Assembly: GCA_020881915.1 (NCBI GenBank)
Contig: JAJFPB010000008.1
Span: 186,001 to 250,000, forward strand
Origin: Paramyrothecium sp. XJ0827
Taxonomy: Eukaryota > Ascomycota > Sordariomycetes > Hypocreales > Stachybotryaceae
DNA length: 64,000 nt
Direction of reading: 5' to 3'
Each line of letters opens with the position of its first letter. The stretch's first letter is position 1. The notes beneath the pieces were generated by a model that searched no databases, was not told the origin of the DNA, and was given only the letters and a program-made list of their open reading frames with translations. Position numbers and translations under genes: made by a program. Below are positions 23,055 to 36,591 of the stretch, piece by piece.

Positions 23055-26000
23055 GCTTCTTCTTATTTTGCTTCTTCATTACAAGGTTTGTTGGGCACCG
23101 GTCTAGTACCTCTGTACAGAGTACCGTCGTCTGCAATTAGAAAAGCATGACTGTGGGGAAGAAACGAAACAAGTTCGCAGATCATACTGACGGGACGATT
23201 TTGTCATACCTACTATTCAGCAACGAATGGCTACCTCGCATGTATCTTTCCGAGGATTGTGCAGCATTGGCAGCAGACGCGAATCGGGGTGTTCATCACA
23301 TTTGTCGCGCTGCATCGACGCTTTGAGCTGCTGGATAATCTTAATATCCACGGCCATCAAACGGAACGCACTCGAACCCGTGCCACTGCAACCTAATCCT
23401 TGGCGATTTCGTGCCAGCGACTGAACCCTCGTACAATATTCCAGTGGCCTGGCTCCAGGGGCGGGGGAGGGGGCGTGGTTCTAAACCACCTATTGTAAAG
23501 CCGCATTCGTAACTCATCAAAGGGAGTCACCATCCTTTCGAACTCAAATCATGTGGGTGAGCATCCCCGAGGGTCAACTCTGATTTGCCGGATCGAGGCC
23601 GACGGAAGGCTGTTGAAACTATGCGCCAACGGCCACTGATAGGGCAAATGGCAGCCCATGGTAACCAACTCACCGACAGTTCCAAGCAGGCACAGTGTCA
23701 TGTGGCCAACTCCGGCTAAAGCACCAATACAGTTGGGCGCTTAAAATACAAGCCCATCTTGCAGGTAGCAGCCGACACCGACACAGACCACAAAAGTCCG
23801 GGCATATGTAAATCATACAGACGTATGCAAGGGTATGCCCCGAAAAGGGTAGTGCATGGTGCAGTTGCACGATGTCCTCTGCCTAATCGGCCAAGCATGA
23901 AAGATGAGCTCTTGCCTGCCTACACGAGCTCAAAGGACAAAACTGCCACGGCATGGTGGGTGCTGATGTGTTGGTCAACCGCAACGGAAAGAAAGGCACC
24001 ACAGGCCTCGGCCGGCGGCTCTGTCAGGGCACGAGTGACGTCCCCGTCAAGTAGATCCAATCGGTTGGGCTGTCAGCTTTGGCCGGGGGGTCGGCCCTGA
24101 TTTTGGCTCTTCCGAAGAAGGGCAAAGTGGAACGTCGTACCAGGCGTCCTGGTCTTGCCCTAATTATGGCTCGGTGCCTTCAACAGATTCATCCGGGTCT
24201 GCGCCAGGGGGTGGCAGACCAAGCTGCCGGCGGCCAATATCTGAGTAGCATTGAGTGCAATTCCGGGTCCTCATCCTCACCGACAGAGATAACTCGGGAC
24301 TATAATGGCAAATCACGGCATTGCTGGCGGCAATACGTGACCTCGGACAACAGCTTTGAGAACAAAGACCACCGTGGGTGATGTGATTGGCCTTGGGGCT
24401 ACTGTGACGTAGGGACCCATTGCACAGATAAGTCGAGGATTAACGCACGATGGAGTCACGCGGGCTTTTCTGCCTTGCCCATCCCAACGCCAGGGGAACG
24501 CTTCCCCCTGTGTCTCGTTTTGCTTTGACGCCATAGCCGTCGCCACGCCAATCAACTCGGGCATCTCTCGACCGTTGCACATGTTTGCCCAAGCTCATTG
24601 GACGAAAGTCAGGCTGCATCCTGCGCAGCGGCTTTTGAACCAACTGTTGGCTGCGCCTCAAGATACTCCTGTAGGCCTTGCTGCCAAGGTGGAGAAAGAG
24701 AGCCAACGGAAGGAACAAAGAAAAAAAAGAGCCACTAGAACGGCCCGTGGCACACAGACCCCGTCCATGGTTCAGAACAGTAGCCCTACCAAATTACCCA
24801 AACCCCTTCGTATCCAAAAAGCTCCTGTCGGCAATGGAAGACCCTGTGCCATCTTGCCTGACGCTGCCAACTGGTCATAGCTTGGCGAATTCCCACCAGG
24901 GCATTGCATTTCCACCAACCCCATCCCTAATCCTTTCACTAGGGCTGCTGGGGTTTCAGTACCCGGGATTCCCGTCAGCTTTTTCTGGGTGGGACTTTGT
25001 CTACAGGCTATAAGGCGCACATGAGATACCCCAAATGTGGGATCATGCCGAGTCTGCCGTACCAAGCCTCCTAATTTCGGCCAAAAGAACGCTGAATCAA
25101 CGTCAAAGGGGTGCCAAGCTCCTATCCTGAGGCCTCGTCAAGAGGATATCCGAAGGAAGACCAAGACATGGCCTAAAAGGGGAAACCCAGGTGCGACCAA
25201 CGTTTTCCAGCTGAGGGAGTTTATCGTTTGCTCCGGAACGATGGCTATTTTCAGCCTCAAAACGGCCGTCATGTTCATTTCAGATCGAGTGACGTTTGCC
25301 CTCCTTGGCCGAGCCCCCTTTGACCATTGTCCATTGCATCACCGTAGTGCATTTCTCCCCCGCGGGGACGTGTTCTATGCTCTACACCTATGTTGCGCCA
25401 TGGCAGGGTAGATTGCGCCACTATGATGCCCTGAGACGTTACAACAGTCAATAGGAACGTCTCGGGTTGTGGCTCATCTACACATTATGTCATTGGGCAT
25501 GTCTCATCGCTTGTCCCAGTCGCATGTTTCCCAAAGACACGGGCTGCTCCGGTGCCCAGTCTGGCGCTGACTTGTGGCTATAACAACGACTTTTGAACCC
25601 TTTCCCAAGAAGGATAGAGGCACCCTCTCGAACTGCAAGCGAGGAGGGGCACAAACGAGTGAACCCGAACCCGAAAGAAGCGACTTGCATAGAGCGGCGA
25701 CGGGTATGCCCGCCCTGGTGCGGCTGGGGCAACCGCGACGAGGGGCGTTGAGGATGGAGAATGAGGGCTAATTCAGAACAGCTCAATTTCAAGACCATGA
25801 TCGCCGCAATGCTCGAGTATTTGGAAGTGGGTGCAGCTTCGGTCGCCTCGCTTGAGCTCCTTGTTTAAGCTAATCACCTGCCTCACTCTGTGAGAGGTGG
25901 CTCCCCCCCTCCACTACTGCAAGCACAAACGACGCAGAGTGCTATGCGTTGGCAGGTGTGTCGCCCTGGTTATGCTTACAAGGCCGTTGATGGCCGGGCT

Positions 26001-29000
26001 TTTATTATCTGCGCGACTGGCGGGTTTCGTGCATGCGATATCACCCTTGCTGTTTTGCTGCGGCCATGGCATGCGTGCAGGTCATGCATCAGCGGCACTG
26101 CTTGCATCAAGATGCTCTGCCAGGCAGGCCAATTGACCTGTTGGAGAAGTTGATTCACTTTGCCGTGCAGCGAGCTGCTTCCGCATGCCATCAGAGTGTG
26201 CTCGGCCTCCTTATCTTGTTACCGACCATGACCAGTCACGGAACCAGGCACGGTAGCCAGCTCCTGGTTGGCAGATGAGCAGGGGTGGGGTTCTAGATCC
26301 ATTGCAGGCCAAGCACATGGCTTGTGGTTACATTCCCCCAGGTATTGTTGAACCACACCAGCTTGAGCAGGATTATTGGTGAGTGCCGTCGAGGTGCCCA
26401 TTCCCATCTAGTCGAATTCCGCCCATGCCAATAGAAATCACTCGAGCATATGCTCTTTGCGAACCCGCATGTTGCGTGCATCTTTCAATCCGAGACCCAA
26501 CCAGCGACCCTTTGCAAATTGCACGGTGGATACTCCCAGCCTCCTACGTGCAACTTTCCCACGACGCCGCTGCCTGCATCTGGTCAGCAGGTGATGCAGT
26601 CGGGTAGACTTACTTTAGTCGAAGGTACGACGCAACGGAACAACCAGGCAGATTGTTCTCAAGGACAAGAATTGGTGACTTGAGGGACACAAGTCTCCCT
26701 GGCGATTCGGCACACTACCTTAGTTTGTTTCCTTGCGGGGGTGCCACCGAGCCCATGGTGGGTTTCCGTCTCATTCTGCTCGCGACCTCGCCGCGTACCT
26801 GGGCAGTCCCGCATAAGCCCATTTCTTTTCTTGTATTCTCACCCTACTCATATGCTCCGGCCCCCGAGGAACAACGGTGGAGGCAATATGGAAAGCTGCC
26901 AGGCTCTTTACGTCCGACAATGTATCAGTGCCCGGAGCGATGGAAATCCGCGGTAGGAGCATGTATTTTGATGCTTGCCCTCCATTCTATTCTTCATCTC
27001 TTTTCCCAGCAATTGCGCTGTTTAATACTGAAGGCAAAACCCTACGTCTCAACCAGGAACGGCCCCAGGTTTAGTCGCACGCCCCCTCAATGACGCTTAG
27101 ACCTTTGCACAGAATGGCTCCAAGCCCAACGCAAACATGGGTGGTAGGATGCTGGAACGAGCGTGGGGAAATGCCAAGCCGTTTCAGCTAACCATGCCTA
27201 GGAAACGGACGGGCGCTCCAGTAAAATGGTGCCCGACAAGGCCGAATGCGAAATGACAATACGGACTACCAAAGTTAACGTAAGGATAGGAGCGAGTCAA
27301 GCTCGTGGCTCCTCGGCGCCTATTATCGCTTGGCTACGTCATTATTTCCCTCACTCTCACGCCGACTTCATTTGCGCTTCCTACGGATGTGGCCTTTTCA
27401 GCATATCAATCCACAATTACGGGTTGTGTTTCTCGAGACCCGTTCACAACATGCCGAGTCGGCATGCGGGGAGTGGAATAACGTTCGCTGTGGCCTTTTG
27501 AGTTTCTGTTTTGAGAATGGCAAAATGCGTCAAGCCCGCTGGAAGGCTGACAAGCCTGGACGCCTCATCTTGACAGCACTTTGCAACAACTGTGCCACGG
27601 ACGGCCCAATACCGGAATGTCAAGCATGCTGTTTGGACAGCCATTGGAGTTACAAAAATGGAGACTTGGCTCGAGACCCCACCTGCTTGGCGCCTTAAAC
27701 TATGTACCACAGTACAGACGCGGAGTTCATGTAGCCTCTGAAACACGGCTTCAACCTACCAGCCATGTCATGGCACATCAGCTCTCCGATTCCATCAACC
27801 CAGGCGCGGGAAACACAGACTACCGATGCGAGAGTCTCCGTGGAAGGAGTAAGGCGCCCTCCTCCTGGCGCCAAACTATCGACATCAGCAAACAAAGGTC
27901 TTTGTCATCTAGATCAACATGAAGTACGCCGTTCATGCAATTCGAGGATTGCATGCAACCAATCTGACCCCCTGCGTTCTTGTCGGCCGACACCGTGGAC
28001 CAACGTTGAATGATATCGTTTCTTTGGAATAAGCCAATGCACTGCTCCTCCAGGATCGGCCTTTCCCCTGCTACGCAAGACTTGCGACGACGATGAGCGA
28101 CACGCTTCCAGCACGTTTTCTGTGTCTTTTGGCGCCTGATCCCTTGCTCTGGCGACACGCATCTGCAACCGAAGCCTTCACCGTCAATTGTTGCACTTGT
28201 GGCAACGTGCACCTTCACTGCCAGCTGATCTAAGACAGTGCGTACCCCGCCACGAAGCGCGGAGGTCTGAGCCTTCGCCAATGCTGTTTGGATCCTGTGC
28301 TACCTGGTTTCCCTGGTGCTCCAGGATGCCTGCTGCAGCATTGCAAGCAGGGCTCCAAGGGTGTGGGACATGGTGAGAATTCAGTCAAGGAGAGCTGCAG
28401 GGTTCAACCGGTGCCGGACTGCGCAAAGAGAATGCAAAGATCACATCGACAAGATCGAGACTGGGGTGGTACCTGCCGGTTCGGTGAGCTGGTCAAGTAA
28501 TGTCTGGCTTTCGGCAATCCAAGAAAGGACTACGATGTTGCTGGACGAAGCAGACACAGGGATACTGTTTGACACTCGGCATTGCCCTATGCCGGGTATA
28601 GCCCAATGTGAACCCGGGGCCACGGTGCGGTGCGGTGCGGCGCGCGCTGATGTTCGGATCGCCCTTATTCTCCGCCATTATCCCCCTTTCGGTGTTTCCT
28701 GCATGTAATTGAGATGTATTGCCTGTAAGATGAGGTCCCTTGTGCCTCACCGCGGTCGCAGAGCCAGCACACCGCGGCAGTTCTCGGTCAAAAGCACATA
28801 ACCCACGAGGGGGCTCGCTACGGAGGCTGTAGTTGTGGGCTGACGGAGCTGCGCTCGAGTGCCCATTTGGGCAAAAGTTGCATAGCTGACAGAGATAGAG
28901 CCAATCTTCAGTATCCGCCTTTCTCGGGATGCTTCCCAGGATTCTTGCGCAGGCAAGGGTCTCCAGTACTCCGCTTTGGGCACAAACCATGGTAAGCCCT

Positions 29001-32000
29001 TCCGGGTATTCTTGTCCGACGGCTAGGTGAAGGTGAACTTGACCTTTCATCAGATTTGCTTCCATGGCATTCACCTGTGGGGACTAGCCGGCGGGCTCCG
29101 TGCCAGGTTCGGCGTTCAAGAGTGGAGAAGTTTACGGACCAGAAACGGCTGAAGCTGGCTCCGGACCCAACGGGGTGCGACTCTGTATGTCTCGTCCATT
29201 CTTTACGCAGAGGAACGCGTTCCGGTTTCTGAAGGTCTGCTTCTGGCGACCATTTCGCCCCCACGTACAGGCAACTTCCATTGGAGCTGCCCGTTCCTGG
29301 CGCGAGTGTGATTAATTACGAGGGGACAGGGGTTACGACAACGGCGCGCGTCCACCCCAAATGGCCCAATAGTTTCGTGGCAACGACATGATGACCGTTT
29401 ACCGGTTGAACGATGCACCTCAAGGGGTTGTTTGCATGCACCCCTGTGCCAATACGATGTAATGGCTAGGGGCTGTTACGGTACGTTCCCACCCCGGACG
29501 CCACGTCTGTGATGACCCTTTCAAACGCGGAGAGGAGGGTGTGCCTCCCAGAGTGGCGGGTCCGGCGCAGACCATCAGCCTTGTGTTGTTTCGCGCCTTT
29601 ATTTGGGATGTTCGGGCGCCTGGTGTTTCCTGCGACCGCCGTCATCCACGTCCATCACATACTCAAGACACAGTCGGTCCAAAGCCCCGCGGCGGAGGGC
29701 AATGCAGAGCCATGTCGCCATTTCCTCCTTCCCTGCAGACTGGTCATGGCCGAATTGCGTGAACGAGGCGTTCAGTTGCACTCGGGCGAACCATGGTTCA
29801 CGCTGCGGACTGATCAGAATAACGTGACATGTCACATGCGGTACGCTTACGCTGATACATGTTGGACCATGCATGAGCTCTGGCCCAGCAGCCAGCAGCC
29901 GATCCTTATCAAACGCCATCTGGTGCCGTGCAGCACAATGCTGGAGGGGGCAGCCAGAATAGGTCATGAGATCCATGTCCAGTGGACAAGGGGGACTGGC
30001 AACCTTCGGCTGCGGTGCCACGACATGCGGTCCTATCTATAGCTGGGTCATGCCTCCTGGATGGGAGGTGGCCTAAACCAGCTTACATACAGAATGACTC
30101 CCTCATGCGGGCGAGCTATCGCGTACCGATACTGCCCACCTGCCGTCAACCCTCGGCTCGCAGGAATGCTAGCGTATCTACAGTGATGCAAGGTCAGCGA
30201 CCTGGTCCCATGGCATGGCAGCTCCTGCAGCCAGCTCGGAATACCTGATGCCGACTGTGCTTCGGCTCCGTCGACAGAGCCTGGGGGTATGATTACAAGT
30301 CAATGGGTCGTGTCGAATCCCTTGTCGCTCGCGATCCTATGCAAATTACACCATTGTGCACTCACCAGCCTCTCACAGGCTCGCTTACCTCGGAGAGATG
30401 ATCCTTTGCTCTCGTTGGCTGCCTTCTGCCATTATCATGCTTGATCGGGACATGCCGAAGTATGACTGCCACGTCGACAACCACGCCAGGGCCCCCTTTC
30501 TGGTCCCTACGGGGACATCACGACATCCATGTAGTAGGCAGCAACCATGTCCGACATGGTCTGCTCTTTTTCGATACTTCTCGTTTTCGGCCGCAAGGCT
30601 CATTCAGCAGAATGGCGACTGCCGTGTAACCCCAGCCCCTGTTGCATCCAATATACGCGTGCTGCATTGAAATGATATTGCAAATTGCACCAGTGGGAAC
30701 GCGGGAGCGGGAATCTTCGCTTTCCCGGCCCATCTTAATGGTCAAGCCAGCAATTTGAGACTCTGGGGCATTGAGTCGCAATCTCTCCCTCCAAGGGTCC
30801 GTTTGAGAATGGTGGGCTCGCCTCGCCCCAGCCCAGAGTGGTTGGTGGTCAAGGCTTTCTTCTGGAAACACGCGCATGACGATTCGATCACGTTATTTCT
30901 ACCCTTCCACATTCTGAATGGCTACTTCGTATTGTCAAGGCCAACCCACTCACAACCTGCTCATCTAAAAACGTACCGACTGCCAGCTGTGCTAGTCGCG
31001 TTTAGCTTGTCGGAGATCTCGGTAGCGGCGCGCTCCAGGCCCGCCGGTCTGGACTAGACGACGCGCGGACCATGTAAACGATACGCGGTCTCGCAGCAGA
31101 AATAGCTGGCGTGGAGCGCTGGCGAATGGCAGATAATCAAGCCCCACGACTAAGGTCTTCTCGTCTTGGTGACGTAGATCCTGGTCACTGCTTGATGGAG
31201 CAATTCGCACCCAGTACGGGTAATGACTGCATGAACCAGCATTGAGCGCACATTAGCCCGGGGCTCAGCGTCCCGCAGCTGCTACTATGATAGTGTCCGT
31301 TGGGCCCAGCGAACGCACCTCCGGGTGCCTGGTGCGGCGCGTGGTCTGGCCGGAAGCCGCGGCCGGTTTGCTCTTGGGAGCGGAGTGATCTGCTCACCAA
31401 GGCGTCATTTAAACAAATGCCCTGGGCTTCATGGTTCGGCCCGGAAGAACAGACGCCGCAGGTTAAGTACTTTGTTTGAGGCCGCCGTTAGAGCTTGTCT
31501 AGTGCGAGGTGTCAATTCAGGAACGCGGATTAAGAGGGTCGCGAGTCCGAATGACATGCAAGCATCGAATAAAGGCGCCGTTAGTGGGTGTCGTGCCAAA
31601 CTCGGCGTCCAACCAGGAGGGCCCGCAGTCATTCATTCAGCAAGCCTCCATCCGAAGTTGGTGCTGGTTGTCGAGGTCCGCTTCCCTCTCAGTTCCAAGA
31701 GCTATACTTAGCACACGATGACTGTCTCTGTGTCCTCGCTTGATCTCCGCTGCATTAGCCATGGGCACCGATAGCAACGTGGTCGGCGACTTGATGGAAT
31801 AAGGCGTCTTACGGCCGACGATGGCAGTCTGCGTCGCCCGGAAGAAACGAGGCCTCGAACTAATCACGATTGAGCCCCGTTGGGGGATGCGGGAGCGACG
31901 CAGAATGTTGGCTGTGCCGTGCCCACGCTGCTGAATATCAATTTGCGGCTGACGTTTGCCTAATGATCTTCACCCGTGGGGGACGGCATCCGAGAAACAT

Positions 32001-33839
32001 GGCGTTGTTTCGGCCTAGCCACTGCGGAGTGCGGGAACGGCCAACGGCCTTCAACGGTCGGCCACAGCGCGAGGGAGATCTTGTCTTGTGAGGCAAAATA
32101 GCGCTGGGCTCAAGGGGTGTACGGTTGCGGTACGACTTGCGTGGATTTGGTCTCAGATGACTCGCCCGTGGTAATATTCGTGGCTTCACCATGGACACGA
32201 TGCCAGCTCATAATCATCTTTTGCGGATCTCAAGCCCGGTCGGGCGACGACAAGTCCAGACCATGCTCGGCTCGTGGACCGTGACACGTGAAGATTGGGA
32301 ATCATGAATGGGTGAAGCAAGAGTGTCTGACAATGTGTGCATGTTCATACGCCATGCATGACTCTCGGCTCGGCAGGTCTCACTCAGCAACGTGAACCGT
32401 TATGCAGCTCATCAGGAGGCGTTGGCCTAACTTCTGCATTCGGCTCATCTTCAAACCCCATTGCCGTCTTTCGCCGTTTAGGGACATTGCTCAACCATGG
32501 GACAAAAAGACATGATGCACATGACGATGGACCCTGCCTGCATCACACCGCCATCACACACGAAGACGGCGTTGTGAGTGCCGGCTTGTTGCTGCATGAG
32601 CATAGCGCCCTCCTCATCGCTGATCCTGTCGCCGGTCCCAGGTCGCGAGCGCCACACGTAAGACGTAAGACCAGCACAGTGGCATGGATAGACACTGGGG
32701 TGCAGTGGTTATGCAGGATTCAAACATTATAGGATTTGCGCAGTCGCCCTCGTCCAACCTAACAGCTCATTCTCGCCTCACGATACTGGAGCCAGCGTGA
32801 TGCCGTCAGCTTCCCGCCCTTACGCTGGTCAGTATATTACATATCAAAATGTAGGAAGTACGATGACAGTCACGCATTGGGCAGGTCACAGCCTGGGTGT
32901 CGCGTCACAGTCTTGGCTTCCTCAAATCCGCTCACACATCATGTCCGAGTCTCTTTGAGACAGTGGATATTAACACCGTCGTCGCTGGGGACCACGTAAC
33001 GCAACACGTCGCCACTCGTACGAGCTGCTTCTCGACGACGGACCCTTTTCGATAGCCAACGGTTCTAGAAAACATTGAGCTCCACAACGGGAACCGTGCC
33101 ACGCGGTCTGACCTTGGGTTTTCTTTTTTCCCCCTTTTTGTTGGTTGTGCCTCATTCCTTACCAAGCCACGTTGGTCGTCGTCGAAGCGAAATTACCACG
33201 GCGTGCGGCTCTATCCTCCGCGGGCTGCGGTTCGTCAGAATTCGAGCACCTGCAGCCACCCTTGAATCATCATGCCAGCGCCCCGTCCCACTCCCTCGGT
33301 CGCAAAAATCGAGCAGGGGTCACAAAAAGGGAGAAGGCGGCGGGGCGTGTAAGACAATCGAGAAGGCGTATACGGTTTTTTATGTGTTGGCGTCGGGGCG
33401 GTGGCTTGACGTCTAGAACGGGTCGTTGCAGGGTGCCGAGCCAGGGGAGATGTGACAGGTATCCGACGACACCTCTGTAGGGCATGTGTTGGCGGGCTCG
33501 TGGTTGTGCAATGTGCGACAGGCAGAGTTCTCGTGGTCCTGCATGAGTTGCCTGACGAGGCCTACGGTCATGAGACCGACGACAAGGTTGGATGCTGTTG
33601 TTGTTGGTGTCATGGAACTCGGGGGTCATTTACGTCCGACTCCTCCTCAACACGCTGATGAACCAGCCTTGCCGAAGACGCTACTGCTTCGATTCAACCT
33701 TGTCACACGGCGTAAAGGCACGTCTTCGATATCCAAGTGCTGTTTTCCAATGGTCTATTTACCCCGGGATGCTACATTGGCTATCAAGCACTTGTTGGTC
33801 ACAGGCGAAAGAAGCGTATAGGGTAGTCGAGTCCAATGA

Positions 33840-36591
33840 TCAGTGAATCGCCGGCTGAGGTTTCGCCTGAATCTCCCGGATGGCCTCTCTTGTCCTCGCG
33901 TTGTCCTCGAAACTGGCCCGTATCAGATCCACCACCTCATCTACCGAGAAATAGAGGCTCAGCTCGCTCTCTAGCCACAGGAATTTGACCTCGTTGAGGT
34001 TACTCTGGAGAAATTCGCTCAGGTATTTGAGGCGCAGCCAGTTCGGTGCATATTGAGCCGTGGTGGGCACCTCGTCCTCGCTGCCGCCCGGCGACGTCGG
34101 CGACATGAGCTTGCTCGGCAGAAACAGGTCGTCCAGCTCCGTGGCCGACGCGATGAGCTTGGCAATGCTGTAAGCCTCGTCCTGGCCGATCGACGGCATG
34201 TCCAGAACGTCGGTGATGAGCTTGGTGGCGAGCGCATCGGCGAGGGAACCAACGGCCTGGGACCAGACGGAGCGCGCCAGGATCGGCCTCCACGTCGCTG
34301 CCATCGATTTGATACGGGCCGTGCCCGACTCCACGGCAGCCTCGGTCTCGTCTTGCTGCATGATGCTCTGCTCGCCCCCGATGAGGTCCCTCAGCACGGT
34401 CTTCTGAATGTTCATCTCGTTGGCGTAGCTGCGGTTGGCAAAGCTCCTCAAGCTTTTAATGTCATGGTCCAGCCGCAGCATCGCCTTGGCTCTGGGGGTC
34501 AGATCATCGCGTTCTTTCCATGATGTAGAGAAGTCTGAAAGCTTCTCTGCGAGATACATGGCGTCGTTGTACAAGAACCTGCTTCATATTAGCTTGCATT
34601 CATCACCAGTGTCGTAGACCACGTACATGTTTCCGCCTACGTCCAACGAGTAGTAGTAGGGCGAAACTGCGCGGAACAATGCCAATGAAAACGTAGGCAG
34701 GCCGAAAAGGCCAGGCGCCGTGCCAGCAACGTGAGCGTACTCATCGGAGCCCTGTGTCAGTAAAGCGCCATCTTCCAGGATGGCGAAAATCAACTCGAGC
34801 ACGGGCTCTGGCATGGATGAGATGTTGTAGGTTTCCTTCAGAACAAGCTCTCGCGTGCCCTGGTTCGCATTGATGGTGGGCTTCGCGGGTGCTCTTGATG
34901 CCGCCTTGGGCTCTGGTTCTGCAGCACCGTCTTCATCACCCCATCCCCACGCCGCAGCACTATCATCTTCATCGTCCGGCGCCTTGTTGTCTGACTTATT
35001 AGGTGGCTCGGCTGGCTCGTTGTCGTCCCAGCCCCATGCATCAACGCCGTCATCCTCATCGACCGTTGTTTCTTGTTGACCATTGGTCTCGGGCTTCGAC
35101 TCCTTCTCCGGTTGCTCATCATCCCAGGCATCCCCCCAGTCAGCCCCCCAATCATTGTTTTCCGCTGCCGCACCAGCTCCAGTTGTTGCGAGTTCGTTCC
35201 CCTCCGAAATTGACACCATTTGTTTTTCAATCTTCTCGACTTGTTTTGACTCTCCCACTCCGTTGACGAGCTTGGATCGTACAGCGTTTAGGGCCGTCTC
35301 CCTACATTTCTCGAGCCACGTCGTCGGAGCCTTGTCGGCCCATTGGCGAAGAGCCTCGAAACCACTGTAGCCATTCTGATCGAGCACGTCGCAGAACCGC
35401 TTCGCCCGCAGTATCATGTCCTGGAACCCGCCCATGTCTTTCAGGCAGGGGGGCACAGCGGGATTGAGCCACTGATCGATGAGCCTTGGGATAATGTCGC
35501 CCATCATCAAGGGGCACAGCGATTGAAGAAGAACAGGTGGGAGTCGTCTGGCTACAAAAGTGAGCACCGTTTCGAGGTCCATCAGGACAGCCTGTTCAGT
35601 TGCCGTGGTTTCTCCATCGAGCTTGATGGTGTCGCTCTCTATCTTGACGCCTCTTGGCGAGCCCTGTACCTCCAACCGAGGCCTCACAATGGCAGCGTCG
35701 AGGTTGTGCCAAAACTGCTCCAGGCGTTCATCCACCTCCTTGTACGCCTGCAGGCCGATGACGGCGTCCGCAATGCTCAGCTGTCCATCTTCTCACCATT
35801 AGCAGTGGCCTTGGAGTGGTTGCTACGGCGCTTACCTGGAAGCCTCTCGTGCACAGTAAATGTCGCTTCTTCCACGTCGACTACAATGAGCCCCTTCCAA
35901 ACATTGTCAAACACCTCGTGAACCCGTGCTTTTAGCTCAAAGGCCCTAAGGTCCAATAGCTTCATGACACGACAGGTCTTGCTTGCGCCAACTGCGTCAA
36001 GAGCAGCCCATGATTCTAATCGAGTTAGTGAGTGTACTTCTTAAGGCATGGCAAACAAACCCTCCAATAAATGAAGCGAGTCGAGTATCCGCCGTTGGCT
36101 GCTCGCTTGCTCAACCTCGTCCAGAAGCGCATTGACTTGCTTTATTCCCTTCAAGACTCCGTAGAGCTGGCTGCTATACTGCACCTCGCGATTTAGAAAC
36201 TCTGCCCTCTCCTCGGCGTCTTGGATTGCCTCGCCAGACGCCGCGGGAGCTTCTGACTGTCGAACAATGTCGTTTGCAATGGTCTTGGATCGGATGATGT
36301 CCTCCTGGAGGAGCTTGGAGTTCTTCACCCAGGAGCTCACCTCCTCACGGGTTTCCTCGTTGACGACGTGGATTTCGGCCTGTGGCAAAGTCAGCCTCGT
36401 GTTCTAGCCCAGGGCTGCTGGCGCCGGCGTACTTCGAGATCGATCTTGCTCTTGGCCAAGGTGTCGATGGCGGGTTGCAGATCGGTTCCAGAGACGGGGG
36501 GCAGCGATGCAATATCCTCAGGGAACCTCCCATCGAGGGTGAACGCAGCAAGCGCGTCGCTTAGCTTTTGGGGCTCCGTAGCCGTGGCCAT
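33840..36591 (-). CDS. zw10: ZW10/Dsl1-family vesicle-tethering and kinetochore protein
   Basis: Five minus-strand exons (36433-36591, 36061-36379, 35836-36015, 34627-35788, 33840-34578) join in phase to 852 residues. The N-terminal 200 residues are helical, with a coiled-coil-like stretch around VSSWVKNSKLLQEDIIRS. The middle carries a large acidic insert with repeated DxWGWDD-type units (about residues 440-540). The C-terminal third, including AMLRLDHDIKSLRSFANRSY and YLSEFLQSNLNEVKFLWLE, matches the ZW10 C-terminal helical region of filamentous fungi. ZW10 and Dsl1 proteins tether Golgi-derived COPI vesicles at the ER, and in animals also act at kinetochores. The acidic WGWDD insert sits where yeast Dsl1 has its COPI-binding acidic loop, so a COPI-binding role for it is an inference. 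The last intron is only 48 nt. Confidence 0.85.

Larger units (their letters stand above)
20201..33839. other. Gene-free block, no supported coding sequence
   Basis: Over 13.6 kb I find no frame with coding bias, recognisable domain, or convincing exon-intron structure on either strand. The longest open frames are 193 codons (28493-29074, minus) and 177 codons (29509-30042, plus), and neither resembles a protein family. The base composition looks intermediate. CpA and CpG dinucleotides are common, so this is not RIP-mutated AT-rich DNA. No transposon ends, long open reverse transcriptase or transposase fragments, or tRNA/5S-like sequences were seen. Pyrimidine-rich plus-strand stretches occur at 21110-21180, 22870-22960 and 23041-23075. 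The block could carry non-coding RNA genes, distal regulatory DNA, or the decayed remains of lost genes; the sequence alone does not decide. Confidence 0.5.

Noticed and set aside
28493..29074. 193-codon minus-strand frame in the gene-free block
   Set aside because: No family resemblance, mixed codon use, no promoter-like or intron signals around it.
29509..30042. 177-codon plus-strand frame in the gene-free block
   Set aside because: Unbiased codon use and no motif; compatible with chance in moderate-GC DNA.
18324..33839. tRNA, 5S rRNA or snRNA genes inside the gene-free block
   Set aside because: Scanning by eye for B-box (GGTTCGANNCC) sequences, 5S internal promoter sequence and U-RNA landmarks gave only partial matches without partner elements.
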